Source: Gordonia terrae (lineage in GTDB: Bacteria; Actinomycetota; Actinomycetes; Mycobacteriales; Mycobacteriaceae). From it: a stretch of DNA of 64,000 nucleotides. A model generated the notes under the pieces. The model had not been told where the DNA came from. It ran no database searches and saw only the letters and a list, made by a program, of their open reading frames with translations. The stretch is from the NCBI RefSeq assembly GCF_001698225.1, contig NZ_CP016594.1:1798001-1862000 (forward strand). Reading direction: 5' to 3'. Positions 9,375 through 18,139 of the stretch are shown here, piece after piece; the stretch's first letter is position 1; the number at the start of each line of letters is the position of its first letter. A program made the position numbers and the translations under genes.

Positions 9375-10154
9375 ATGAAACTCTACGACACGGTGAACGA
9401 CGTGGATGCGCGTCATCTCACCAAGAATGTCGTCGCCTCCGTCTCCGGGGTGACGAAGCGATTCGACTCCGGGACCCGTGCGCTGGACCGGGTGGACCTC
9501 GACGTGCGCACCGGCGACTTCGTGGCGGTCGTGGGACCGTCGGGATGCGGCAAGTCCACCCTGCTCCGGATGGTCGCGGGACTCGAGAAGCCTACGGACG
9601 GAAGCGTGGCGCTCGCCACGGAGTCGGTCGGGTTCATCTTCCAGGAGCCCACCCTCCTGGCCTGGCGCAGCGTGCGGGGCAATGTCGAACTCTGCGCCGA
9701 GATCGCACGACTGCCGCGGGGCGAACGCCGGCGCCGGGCGCAGGCGGCGATCGACGCTGTCGGTCTGACCGGATTCGAGTCCCAGTTGCCCCGCATGCTG
9801 TCCGGTGGCATGAAGATGCGTGCGTCGCTTGCCCGCTCGCTGACCTCCGAACCCGAATTGCTGCTTCTCGACGAACCTTTCGGTGCTCTCGACGAGATGA
9901 CCCGGCTCGACATGCAATCGGAGTTGCAGCGGCTCTACGCCGAGCGACGGTTCACCGCGATGTTCATCACGCACTCGGTGTCGGAAGCGGTCTTCCTCGC
10001 CAACCGGGTGGTCGTCATGTCGGCGCGCCCCGGGCGGATCGTCGCGGACATCGGCATCGACTTCGCCCACCCCCGACATCCCGACCTGCGCTACGACGCC
10101 CGCTTCACCGATCGCGTCGCCGAGATCTCCGAAACCCTCCGAGGTGCACGATGA
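9375..10154 (+). CDS. ABC importer ATPase (SsuB/TauB/NitT family)
   Basis: A 259-residue ABC ATPase. It has Walker A GPSGCGKST (residues 54-62), a Q-loop (IFQEPTLLAWRS) of the nitrate/taurine/sulfonate subfamily, signature LSGGMKMR, Walker B LLLLDEPFGALDE and the H-loop (FITHSVSEAV). The signature LSGGMKM instead of LSGGQRQ is typical of this subfamily. The ATG follows GAAGACGGGAAGG, a weak purine-rich ribosome site. The stop overlaps the permease start by 4 bases (ATGA). It would energise uptake of the ligand bound by the 7901-9079 lipoprotein. Confidence 0.93.
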   Translation: MKLYDTVNDVDARHLTKNVVASVSGVTKRFDSGTRALDRVDLDVRTGDFVAVVGPSGCGKSTLLRMVAGLEKPTDGSVALATESVGFIFQEPTLLAWRSVRGNVELCAEIARLPRGERRRRAQAAIDAVGLTGFESQLPRMLSGGMKMRASLARSLTSEPELLLLDEPFGALDEMTRLDMQSELQRLYAERRFTAMFITHSVSEAVFLANRVVVMSARPGRIVADIGIDFAHPRHPDLRYDARFTDRVAEISETLRGAR

Positions 10155-11029
10155 CCACTGCCGCCCGATCCCGCCCCGTCACCGGCGTGCAACCCGATCA
10201 GACGCCGGCGTCCGCAGGGGGACCGTCGGGGTCATCGCGGCGCGGTACCGCGCGCCGCGCGGCGCTGGGCGTGCTCCGATACGGGGCCCCACCGGTACTG
10301 TCCCTCGCCGTCGCGATCGGCGCCTGGTATGCGGTCAGCTATCTGATCCTCGCTCCCGCACGGCGTTTTCTGCTCCCACCCCCGCACGCCGTGCTGTTCG
10401 ACTCGCTGCTCGAACCGGATCACGTGGGCCCCATGCTCGACGCGCTCTGGGTCACCGCCAAGGTGTGCCTCGTCGGCTTCGTCGTCGCCGCGCTCATCGG
10501 GGTGTCCATCGGGGTCCTGATGAGCCGAGGGTCCTTTCTCGAACGCGCGATCTACCCCTGGGCCGTTGTGCTCCAGGTGATCCCGGTGCTGGCGATCGTG
10601 CCGTTGATCGGTCTGTGGTTCGGTTACGGGATGGTCGCCCGCACCATCGTGTGCGTGATCATCGCCATCTTCCCGATCATCGCCAACACACACTTCGGTC
10701 TCGTCTCGGTCGACAAGTCCTCACAGGAGCTGTTCACGCTGTCCAAGGCGACGCCGGTGCAACGCCTGCTGATGCTCGAGTTCCCGTCGGCGCTGCCGTC
10801 GATGATGACGGGTTTCCGGACCGCCTCGGGGCTCGTCGTGGTCGGCGCCATCATCGGAGACATGTTCTTCGCCAAGGGCGAACCGGGAATCGGCACGCTG
10901 CTCGACATCTACCGGGCCCGCCTGCAGTCCGACGACCTGATCGCCGCGATCGTCCTGGCATCGGTCTTCGGCATCCTCGTCTTCGGCATCTTCGGCATCC
11001 TCAACGCCGCCGTCAACCGCCGACGCTGA
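10151..11029 (+). CDS. ABC importer permease (SsuC/TauC/NitT family)
   Basis: A 292-residue inner-membrane permease with a cytoplasmic N-terminal tail of about 50 residues and six predicted helices beginning at VLSLAVAIGAWYAV. The coupling segment for the ATPase is recognisable (KSSQELFTLSKATPVQRLLMLEFPSALPSMMTGFR), matching the EAA loop of BPD_transp_1 permeases. It is coupled to the ATPase gene by an ATGA overlap. A 61-base gap separates it from the second oxygenase gene, consistent with one transcript. Confidence 0.92.
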   Translation: MTTAARSRPVTGVQPDQTPASAGGPSGSSRRGTARRAALGVLRYGAPPVLSLAVAIGAWYAVSYLILAPARRFLLPPPHAVLFDSLLEPDHVGPMLDALWVTAKVCLVGFVVAALIGVSIGVLMSRGSFLERAIYPWAVVLQVIPVLAIVPLIGLWFGYGMVARTIVCVIIAIFPIIANTHFGLVSVDKSSQELFTLSKATPVQRLLMLEFPSALPSMMTGFRTASGLVVVGAIIGDMFFAKGEPGIGTLLDIYRARLQSDDLIAAIVLASVFGILVFGIFGILNAAVNRRR

Positions 11030-11090
11030 CGACACGTCGCATCCACGCTCGCACCACTCCACTTTCGTCTCGACTCCACCCGGAGGACAC

Positions 11091-12122
11091 ATGTTCACCG
11101 TTCCGACGATCGACATCTCGGCCTACCGCGACCCGCACGGCACGCCCGCGGAGCGGAGCCGAGTGGCGCGCGCCCTCGACGACGCCTGCAGCGGAGTCGG
11201 TTTCGTCCAGATCGTCGGTCACGGCATCGCACCGGCCGTCATCGATGCCCTGACCGCGGCGCTCGACGAGTTCTACGCGCTACCGCTCGAGGAGAAGAAG
11301 CGATATGCCCGGCCGGGTCAGAACCGTGGCTACAGCCCCCCGAAGAGCGAATCGCTGAGCATGAGTCTCGGTGTCGCGGCGGCCAACCAGATGAACGACT
11401 TCTACGAGGCGTTCACCGTCGGCTCGGAGGGTGCCTGGTTCCCGGACCTGGACCTACCGGAGTCCAGCTACCCGACGAACACGTGGCCGGACGCGGCCCC
11501 GGGCTTCCGCGGTGCCGTAGAGGACTGGTTCGGCGCCGCGCGCGATCTCTCCCGAGTTCTGCTCACCGCGTTCACCGATGCGCTCGGTGTGCCTGCGGGC
11601 TACTTCGACTCGATGACCGACCACTCCATCGATGCGCTGAAGTTGAACAACTACACCCTCCCCGAAGGGGAGATCGAACTCGCCGGGGACTTGACCGGGA
11701 TGGGTGCGCACACCGACTTCGGCATCCTCACCGTGCTGTGGGCCGACCAGGTACCCGGGCTCCAGGTGCTCGATCACGAGGGCCGATGGCACGACGTGGC
11801 GCCCGCCGACGGCGCATTGCTGGTCAACCTCGGGGATGCCATGGCGCGGTGGACGAATGACCGGTGGCGTTCGACCGTGCACCGCGTCGACCCGCCGGTC
11901 GTCGACGGCCGGATCCTCCGTCGCCGGTCGGCGGCGTTCTTCTTCGACGGCAACGCCGACGCCCTCATCGAGACGCTGCCCGGGTGCGCCCGCACCGATC
12001 ACCCCGGATATCCACCGATCACCGTCGCCGAGAACATCAACGCGAAACTGGCCGGGATGAAGAACGGCGTCGCACCCGCCGGAGCCGATCGCGAGGCGCA
12101 GCGCGTGATGGCCGCGGGATGA
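11091..12122 (+). CDS. Isopenicillin-N-synthase-like Fe(II)/2-oxoglutarate oxygenase 2
   Basis: A 343-residue oxygenase of the same superfamily as 6850-7854 but with little obvious identity outside the core. The iron triad is H207-x-D209 (GAHTDFGIL) and H264 (STVHRV). R278-x-S280 would bind 2-oxoglutarate. The front domain has the DIOX_N pattern (GFVQIVGHGIAPAV, then EKKRYARPGQNRGYSP). A good ribosome site, GGAGG, precedes the ATG at 11091. Two dissimilar oxygenases with one amidohydrolase and one importer suggest successive oxidation steps on a transported compound; no step can be assigned. Confidence 0.88.
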   Translation: MFTVPTIDISAYRDPHGTPAERSRVARALDDACSGVGFVQIVGHGIAPAVIDALTAALDEFYALPLEEKKRYARPGQNRGYSPPKSESLSMSLGVAAANQMNDFYEAFTVGSEGAWFPDLDLPESSYPTNTWPDAAPGFRGAVEDWFGAARDLSRVLLTAFTDALGVPAGYFDSMTDHSIDALKLNNYTLPEGEIELAGDLTGMGAHTDFGILTVLWADQVPGLQVLDHEGRWHDVAPADGALLVNLGDAMARWTNDRWRSTVHRVDPPVVDGRILRRRSAAFFFDGNADALIETLPGCARTDHPGYPPITVAENINAKLAGMKNGVAPAGADREAQRVMAAG

Positions 12123-12174
12123 TGCCGTCGGCGATGATGCCGTCTGGGCCGCGGCCTTCTACGCTGGGACGGTC

Positions 12175-12825
12175 ATGACTGGAAACGGAGACGACGGCGC
12201 CCTGCTCACGCAGTCGGTCCTGCGCCGCATACGCGACGAGATCTTCGACGGCACCCTCGAACCCGGTGCGTCGCTCTCGGTTCCGGGGTTGGCCGCTCGA
12301 CTGGACGTCTCGCGCAGTCCGGTTCGGGAGGCGGTCCAGCAACTCGTCATGGACGGGCTGGCCGTCTACACCCCGCGAGTCGGGGCGAAGGTCGCGGTGC
12401 TCGACGACGCGATGCTGCGGCACGTCTTCGAGGTCCGCGAGGTGCTCGACGGTCTCGCCGCCCGCCAGGCCACGGTGCGGGTGACGCGCGCGGAGCTGGC
12501 GGGCCTGTGGGAGCGGGTCCGAGAACAGGAGCGGTTGCTGGACACCGATCCCGATCACCGACGCGACGCCGAACTCGACCTCGACTTCCACACCGCGGTC
12601 CGGTCGTTGTCGGGCAATGCGCCGCTGTGCGATGCCCTGCTGAAGCTCGACACCCAGTCACACCTGTACCGGTCCGACATGTGGTCGCACGAGGACAACC
12701 GCCGGCATGCCGTGACCGAACACCGCCGGATCGTCGCGGCGCTGGAGGCCGGCGACGCCGACGGGGCCGACCGGGCCGCACGGGCGCACGCCGCCGGCGT
12801 CCTCGTGCGCCTGCTCCGGACCTGA
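12175..12825 (+). CDS. GntR-family regulator, FadR subfamily (FCD domain)
   Basis: A 216-residue regulator. The N-terminal winged helix spans about residues 12-75, with recognition helix LDVSRSPVREAVQQLVMDGL. The C-terminal all-helical FCD ligand domain carries the typical metal-binding positions (a D/H in LDFHTAV, H in VTEHRRIVAAL, H in RAHAAGVLV). It is the last gene of the plus-strand half of the cluster and is the natural candidate for a metabolite-responsive repressor of both divergent operons. TACGCT at 12160-12165 may give it its own promoter. Confidence 0.9.
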   Translation: MTGNGDDGALLTQSVLRRIRDEIFDGTLEPGASLSVPGLAARLDVSRSPVREAVQQLVMDGLAVYTPRVGAKVAVLDDAMLRHVFEVREVLDGLAARQATVRVTRAELAGLWERVREQERLLDTDPDHRRDAELDLDFHTAVRSLSGNAPLCDALLKLDTQSHLYRSDMWSHEDNRRHAVTEHRRIVAALEAGDADGADRAARAHAAGVLVRLLRT

Positions 12826-12847
12826 GGCCCTCTCGTCGGGGCGCGAC

Positions 12848-14173
12848 TCAGGCGAAGAGGTGTTGTCCCCACCACTCGCCGGGAGCGAGCCCGGGGGGTA
12901 CGGCGAAGACGGACGACCCGTTGGGGATGAGGTATTCGGTCATCGCGTCTCTGCGGGAGAGCGCGTGTTGCATCGGGACGAACTGCCGTCCGGTGTCTCG
13001 GTTGAACGCGATGAAGAACAGGCCTGCGTCCAGGTGGCCGAAGCCGTCCGAGCCGTCGGTGAAGTTATACCCGCGCCGCAGGATTCGGACGCCGCCGAGG
13101 TTGTCGGGATGCGCGAGCCGGATGTGGGCGTCGCGGGGGATGACCGGCGTGCGGCCGGAGGTGACCGCGAAGTCGGGTGTGTCGAATTCGTCGGTCTGTC
13201 CCAGCGGTGCGCCGGCCGCCTTCGTGCGACCGACGATCTGTTCCTGTTCGAGCAGGTGGGCGCGGTCCCACGGCTCGATGTCCATGCGGATGCGTCGGGC
13301 GACGAGGTAGGTGCCGCCGGTCATCCAGCGGGCGGCCGGCGGGTTGTCCTCGGCGCCGACCCACACCCAGCGGTCGAGCAGCTTGGTGTCCTCCGCCCGG
13401 AGGTTGTTGGTCCCGTCCTTGAACCCGAACAGGTTTCGTGGTGTCGACTGCGACTGGGTGGTCGACGAGGTGCGGCCGAAGCCGAGCTGGGACCAGCGCA
13501 CCGCGGCCACGCCGAAGGCCATGCGGGCCAGGTTGCGGATCGCGTGGACCGCGACCTGCGGATCGTCGGCACATGCCTGGATGCAGATGTCGCCGTAGGA
13601 CCGTGCGGGTTCGATCTTCTCCGCCGCGAAACCGGGAAGGTCCTGCAGGGCAGCGGGTTTGCGGTCACCGATGCCGAACCGGTCGGGGCGGGTGGGGTCG
13701 GCGGCGCAGGGACCGAACAGTCCCGGGCCGAAACCGATGGTGAGAGTGAGGTTCGCGGCGCCGAGTCCGAGCGCTTCGCCGGTGTCGGCCGGTGGTGTGT
13801 AGTCACCGAGTCCGGTCGCACCGTCGTCGACGGTCTCCTCGCCGCGAGTCATCCGTTCGGCCGCCGCGGTCCAGCGTTGCAGCATGGCGATGAGTTCGGC
13901 GCGGGAGTCGGTCACGACGTCGAAGCTGGCGAAGTGGAGCCGGTCCTGCGCCGCGGTGGTGATGCCCGCCTGGTGCTCGCCGCGGAACTCGACGATCTGG
14001 CCGGGTGGCGACTGCGACGACGCCGAGGCCCGCCCGAGGGCGACCCCGCCCGCGGCGACGACGAGTCCGGCGCCGGCGCCGCCGATCACCGCGCGACGGG
14101 AGAACCCGCGCCGTGGGGACCGGGGTGCGGCATCGGGTTCGCCGTCGCGCGGGTCGGGGGTCGGATCACTCAC
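12848..14173 (-). CDS. efeB: EfeB, Tat-exported Dyp-type haem peroxidase
   Basis: A 441-residue DyP-type peroxidase, third gene of efeUOB. A Tat signal with RR at residues 26-27 (FSRRAVIGG) and an alanine/glycine-rich hydrophobic segment implies export of the folded haem protein. The diagnostic GFKDGT motif lies near residue 252, supplying the distal Asp. In efeUOB systems EfeB is thought to oxidise Fe(II), or to release iron from haem, for EfeO and EfeU. The start is GTG at 14171-14173, overlapping the efeO stop by 4 bases. Confidence 0.95.
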   Translation of the reverse strand: MSDPTPDPRDGEPDAAPRSPRRGFSRRAVIGGAGAGLVVAAGGVALGRASASSQSPPGQIVEFRGEHQAGITTAAQDRLHFASFDVVTDSRAELIAMLQRWTAAAERMTRGEETVDDGATGLGDYTPPADTGEALGLGAANLTLTIGFGPGLFGPCAADPTRPDRFGIGDRKPAALQDLPGFAAEKIEPARSYGDICIQACADDPQVAVHAIRNLARMAFGVAAVRWSQLGFGRTSSTTQSQSTPRNLFGFKDGTNNLRAEDTKLLDRWVWVGAEDNPPAARWMTGGTYLVARRIRMDIEPWDRAHLLEQEQIVGRTKAAGAPLGQTDEFDTPDFAVTSGRTPVIPRDAHIRLAHPDNLGGVRILRRGYNFTDGSDGFGHLDAGLFFIAFNRDTGRQFVPMQHALSRRDAMTEYLIPNGSSVFAVPPGLAPGEWWGQHLFA

Positions 14174-15378
14174 TGGGCCAGCACGATCCCGGGAACCTGC
14201 GACAGTGTCGCCGACAGCGCGTCGATCTGGTTGGACATCTCCTTGCGCTGGTCCGCGGAGACCTCGGTGTAGGACACGTACCCGTCACCGGAGCGATAGG
14301 TGTTCACCGAGTCGCGCACCGTGGCGAACTGGGCGGTGATGGTGTCCATCAGCTTCGGGTCCTTCGCCGAGATGATCGGCTGCAGTGTCGCGATCGCGGT
14401 CTCCGAGCCGTCGAGATTGCCGGCGAAGTCCCACAGGTCGGTGTGCGAGTACCGGTCTTCCTCGCCGTCGATCTTGGTGGCGGCGACCTCGTCGATGAGC
14501 GCCTGGGGGCCCTTCACGAACGACCCGGTCTCGAACTCGAACCCGGGTGCGTTGACCTCGTCGCGGAGCTTGGTCACGTCGGCGAGGAGCTGATCGGCGA
14601 CCGGCGCGATGGTCTGCGGGTTGTCGGTGGCGGCCGCGTTCTGCGCGTCGGCCGGGGTGATCTGGCCGGGTGCGTCGCCGATCTCGGCCGGCTGCGGCGG
14701 CCACAGGAAACGTTCGATGCGGTGGAAGCCGGTGAACGGCTGGGCGCCGTCCTCGGTGTCGTCCCACCGCATGTCGATGGCGGGGTCGAGGTCGGGGAAG
14801 GATTCGGCGACGGGCTCGATGCGTTCATACGGTGTGCGTGCGAGTCCGAACTGGGCGCGAGCAGCGTCGAGGTCGCCTGCCTTGACGCTGCCGACGAAGG
14901 CGGTCACCTGTGCGTGCAGGGTGTTGAGTTGGTTGCGGACGTACTCGAGGTACTGGCCCTTGGCGGCGGTCACGTCCGCGGGCACGTCGGCCTTTTCCTT
15001 GCGCTCGCCGCCGACGGTGAGTTCGGTGCGGATGCCGGTTCCGACCATGCCCGGTTTGCAGGCCACCGTGTAGGTGCCGGGTTCGACGATCTCCACGCTG
15101 AGGTTGCCCGACAGTCCGGGACCGATGTTCTCGACCTCGCCGAGTACGCGGTTGTTGGTGCCGTACACGTAGAACTCGGTGACCTTGTCGCCGGAGTTGG
15201 TGACGGCGAAATCGACGTTGCCCGTGGTCGCCTCCGTGCTCGCTAGGTCGCATGCATCGTTGGTGGACGTGACCGTGATCGCACCGTCCGAGGTGGCCTT
15301 CTGGGTGCAGCCGGCCAGCAGCACGGGTGACACGAGTGCCACGGCCGCGCCGGCGGCCATCACGGTTCTGCGATTCAC
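14170..15378 (-). CDS. efeO: EfeO, iron-binding lipoprotein with cupredoxin and M75 domains
   Basis: A 402-residue exported protein with signal and lipobox (SPVLLAGC). The N-terminal part (about 40-125) resembles a cupredoxin-like domain. The C-terminal part is the M75/imelysin iron-binding domain with its HxxE motif (GFHRIERFLW, near 217-220). EfeO is the periplasm-side iron carrier in EfeUOB. GTG at 15376-15378 is chosen because AAAGGAA lies at the right distance and the upstream frame runs through efeU. It overlaps efeU and efeB by 4 bases each, so all three are coupled. Confidence 0.95.
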   Translation of the reverse strand: MNRRTVMAAGAAVALVSPVLLAGCTQKATSDGAITVTSTNDACDLASTEATTGNVDFAVTNSGDKVTEFYVYGTNNRVLGEVENIGPGLSGNLSVEIVEPGTYTVACKPGMVGTGIRTELTVGGERKEKADVPADVTAAKGQYLEYVRNQLNTLHAQVTAFVGSVKAGDLDAARAQFGLARTPYERIEPVAESFPDLDPAIDMRWDDTEDGAQPFTGFHRIERFLWPPQPAEIGDAPGQITPADAQNAAATDNPQTIAPVADQLLADVTKLRDEVNAPGFEFETGSFVKGPQALIDEVAATKIDGEEDRYSHTDLWDFAGNLDGSETAIATLQPIISAKDPKLMDTITAQFATVRDSVNTYRSGDGYVSYTEVSADQRKEMSNQIDALSATLSQVPGIVLAQ

Positions 15379-16340
15379 TGAGGGTTCCTTTCGGTTGCGG
15401 CTTCCGCGGATGCGGGGTTCTGCGTGGTCGTCGAGCCCGGAGCGGAGGCGGCGGGGGAGACCTGGGGAGCCGGGCTCAGTTGCCGCCGGCAGAAGATCGT
15501 CAGTACGACGGCCACGTAGGTGATCCACGCGACGACCTGCAGGACGGTGGGGTCGGGCCGGAAGTTGAAGATGCCGCCGAGCACGGTGCCGTACCAGGAC
15601 GACGCGTCGTATCCCCCGGAGACGTCGAAGGCCACCGCCCCGTGCCCGGGTAGCCACCCGACGGTCTGCAGGGCGCCGACGCCGTAGGTGAGGATCCCGG
15701 CCGCTACGAAGATCAGGAAGATGCCGGTGTAGATGAAGAACAACCGCAGATCCAGTCGGATCGCGCCGAGGTAGATCAGCACGGTCAGCGCGACCGCGGC
15801 CACGACCCCGAGCAGCAGCCCGACCAACGGCCACAATCCGCCGGAAACGCTCTCGGCATAACCGACCATCAGCAACGCGGTCTCGAACCCCTCGCGCCCG
15901 ACGGCGAGGAACGCCAGTCCCATCACCGAGGCCCGACCGGCGACGAGCGCCCGCGACATCCCGCTCTTGAGATCGGCGGAGATGTGCCGGGCGGCCTTGC
16001 TCATCCACAGCACCATGAACGTCACGATCCCGACCGCGACCAGCGAGGCGATCCCCGCGATGGTCTCGGCCGCGAGCGGGGTCATGGTGGACGTGCCGAA
16101 GTGGATCACCAGGAACACCACGACGACCATCGCGACCGCGGCGGCCACACCCGACCAGATCCACTTGAGCGCGTCTCGTCGTCCGGTCTTCACCACGTAG
16201 GCGACGAGAACCATGACCACGATGCCGGTTTCGAGCCCTTCGCGTAATCCGATCATGCCGCTGCCGAACATCTGCGTGAACGTCGAGGGCGCGTCGCTCG
16301 CTGCTGCGAAGAGGCCGCCGTCCGATACGACCAGTGTCAC
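15375..16340 (-). CDS. efeU: EfeU, Ftr1-type iron permease
   Basis: A 321-residue seven-helix membrane permease. The two iron-transport motifs of the Ftr1/EfeU family are intact: REGLE at 33-37 and REGFE at 149-153. The tail beyond residue 285 is proline/alanine/threonine-rich and cytoplasmic or disordered. The start GTG at 16338-16340 follows a GGAGGGAAGG ribosome site; the frame is open 54 bases further but without one. It is the first gene of efeUOB, so the candidate IdeR box at 16375-16393 lies in its promoter. Confidence 0.95.
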   Translation of the reverse strand: MTLVVSDGGLFAAASDAPSTFTQMFGSGMIGLREGLETGIVVMVLVAYVVKTGRRDALKWIWSGVAAAVAMVVVVFLVIHFGTSTMTPLAAETIAGIASLVAVGIVTFMVLWMSKAARHISADLKSGMSRALVAGRASVMGLAFLAVGREGFETALLMVGYAESVSGGLWPLVGLLLGVVAAVALTVLIYLGAIRLDLRLFFIYTGIFLIFVAAGILTYGVGALQTVGWLPGHGAVAFDVSGGYDASSWYGTVLGGIFNFRPDPTVLQVVAWITYVAVVLTIFCRRQLSPAPQVSPAASAPGSTTTQNPASAEAATERNPQ

Positions 16341-16374
16341 GAAGCCTTCCCTCCCGGTTCGGTGGCGCCCCAGG

Positions 16375-16393
16375 TTCGCTGAGGCTAACCACA
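16375..16393. promoter_or_regulatory. Candidate IdeR/DtxR iron box upstream of efeUOB
   Basis: The 19 bases match the mycobacterial IdeR consensus (TTAGGTTAGGCTAACCTAA) at 14 positions by hand alignment, including an unbroken GGCTAACC half-site. They lie 35-53 bases upstream of the efeU start. IdeR represses iron-uptake genes when Fe(II) is plentiful, which fits the operon downstream. The left half-site is degenerate. Confidence 0.55.
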
Positions 16394-16591
16394 CCGAAGG
16401 TTAGACCCCGAAAGGGTCTCCGGCATAGGGCATATCGGCTCACACGGCCGCCCGCACACCCGGATTCGGTCCCGGCCAGGACTTTTGCGCACGGTGATTT
16501 GATGTCGTCTGGCTGTGCGGTGGGCGGATTGTCGGAATCGGCCCGCGTGGGTGGGGCCCGGGACGGGAATCGTCTGCGTCATCATGGGTGG

Positions 16592-17998
16592 ATGCTCTCC
16601 TCATCCGATGCCGCGCGCCGCGACAACGTGATCCTCGTGCACTGGCACGATCTCGGTCGCCATCTGCGGTGTTACGGCGCCGACGGCGTCGAGAGTCCCG
16701 TGCTCGACGACCTCGCCGCGTCCGGTATCCGGTTCGCCGACGCGCACGCGACGGCGCCCCTCTGCTCGCCCGCCCGTGGTTCCTTGTTCACCGGGCGCTA
16801 TCCGCACGGCAACGGTCTCGTCGGCCTCGCACACCACGGCTTCGAGTACTTCCCGGACGTGCAGACCCTCCCGGCGCTCCTCGGCGGCGCCGGGTATCGA
16901 TCGGCGCTCTTCGGGATGCAGCACGAGAGTGCCGACCCGGGCCGGCTCGGCTTCGACTCGGTGGACGTGTCGGATTCGCGATGCGACTACGTGGTCGACC
17001 GCTCCCAGGACTGGTTGCGGCGTCATGCCCACGACGATCGGCCGTTCTTCCTGACCGCGGGCTTCTTCGAGACGCATCGGCCCTACCCGGCCGACGAGTA
17101 CAAACCTGCCGACACCAGCACCATCGCGGTACCCGGCTTCCTGCCGGACACCGACGACGTCCGCGATGACCTGGCGGGTCTGCACGGGTCGATTACCAAG
17201 GCCGACGCCGCCGTGGGCCGGCTTCTCGACACCGTGGCCGAACTGGGCCTCGATGACTCCACCTGGATCGTGTTCGTCACCGACCACGGCCTGGCCTTTC
17301 CGCGCGCCAAGTCGACGCTGTACGCCGAGGGCACCGGGGTGGCGCTGATCATGCGGCCGCCCGCGCGGCTCGGCATCGCACCGACGGTCTATGACGATCT
17401 GTTCTCCGGAGTGGACCTCACCCCGACACTGCTGGAGTTGGTGGGTCTGGACATCCCGGAGGCCGTCGACGGCGACTCGCACGCCGCGGCGCTCGCGGGC
17501 GCGGCAGACGCCGCGGTCCGGACCGAGGTGTTCACCGAGAAGACCTACCACGATGCCTTCGATCCGATCCGGGCCGTGCGCACCAAGGAGTTCAGCTACA
17601 TCGAGAACTACGCGGCGCGACCGGCACTGCTGCTCCCACTCGACATCGCCGACAGCCTGTCCGCGCGATCGCTGGATCAACAAGAAGTGCAACGGGATCG
17701 GCCCCGCGCCGAACTCTACGACCTGCGTTCCGATCCCCATGAGCGCAACAATGTCGCCGACGACCCGTCCTACGCCCGGATCCGGTCCGATCTCGCGCGA
17801 GCACTGGTGGACTGGCGGGCGCGCACCGGTGACGAGCTACCCGACGACGCCACCGGAACGGCGATCGCACAGGCCTTCATGGACGCATTCCACGCCAAGG
17901 CGGCGCAGGTCGCGAGTGAGGAGGAGGCGTTGCCGTCGCGGCGTCCGCTGGGCGCGCGGCGCGAGCTGGCCGGCGACATCACGTCGGGCGAGGGCTGA
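16592..17998 (+). CDS. Type I sulfatase
   Basis: A 468-residue sulfatase. C58 begins the CxPxR maturation motif (CSPARGSLFTGR) and would be converted to formylglycine, the catalytic aldehyde hydrate. The alkaline-phosphatase-like fold shows a metal pair (D231-H232 in TDHGLAF) and the usual C-terminal YDLRSDPHERNN. No signal peptide is seen, so it is probably cytoplasmic. M. tuberculosis has a sulfatase (Rv0296c) beside Stf0 (Rv0295c), the same partnership as here. The maturase needed for C58 is encoded 4 kb downstream at 21848. Possible substrates are trehalose-2-sulfate, other sulfated glycans or scavenged sulfate esters. Confidence 0.93.
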   Translation: MLSSSDAARRDNVILVHWHDLGRHLRCYGADGVESPVLDDLAASGIRFADAHATAPLCSPARGSLFTGRYPHGNGLVGLAHHGFEYFPDVQTLPALLGGAGYRSALFGMQHESADPGRLGFDSVDVSDSRCDYVVDRSQDWLRRHAHDDRPFFLTAGFFETHRPYPADEYKPADTSTIAVPGFLPDTDDVRDDLAGLHGSITKADAAVGRLLDTVAELGLDDSTWIVFVTDHGLAFPRAKSTLYAEGTGVALIMRPPARLGIAPTVYDDLFSGVDLTPTLLELVGLDIPEAVDGDSHAAALAGAADAAVRTEVFTEKTYHDAFDPIRAVRTKEFSYIENYAARPALLLPLDIADSLSARSLDQQEVQRDRPRAELYDLRSDPHERNNVADDPSYARIRSDLARALVDWRARTGDELPDDATGTAIAQAFMDAFHAKAAQVASEEEALPSRRPLGARRELAGDITSGEG

Positions 17999-18103
17999 GC
18001 GGCGCGCCGCGAGAACTCCTCGACTCGGACACCGCGGTCCTGACCCTGCACAGCGACGTTCCGGTGTCAATGGTTTCACCCCTCTTGCGCGTAAAAGGCC
18101 AGC

Positions 18104-18131
18104 TTGCGGTGGGTTTCCGGCTCGCTAGACT
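18104..18131 (+). promoter_or_regulatory. Promoter of the stf0-cysD-cysNC-fge operon
   Basis: TTGCGG (18104-18109) and TAGACT (18126-18131) are separated by 16 bases and form a recognisable primary-sigma promoter. The -10 ends 8 bases before the ATG at 18140, so the mRNA should be leaderless or nearly so. It separates the four-gene operon from the sulfatase, which ends at 17998. Confidence 0.6.
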
Positions 18132-18139
18132 CATCGTTC

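Noticed and set aside
14170..16443. A single 757-codon frame spanning efeO and efeU
   Set aside because: The frame is open through efeU only by chance. EfeU is read in another frame with its own iron motifs, and efeO starts at 15378 after a good ribosome site.
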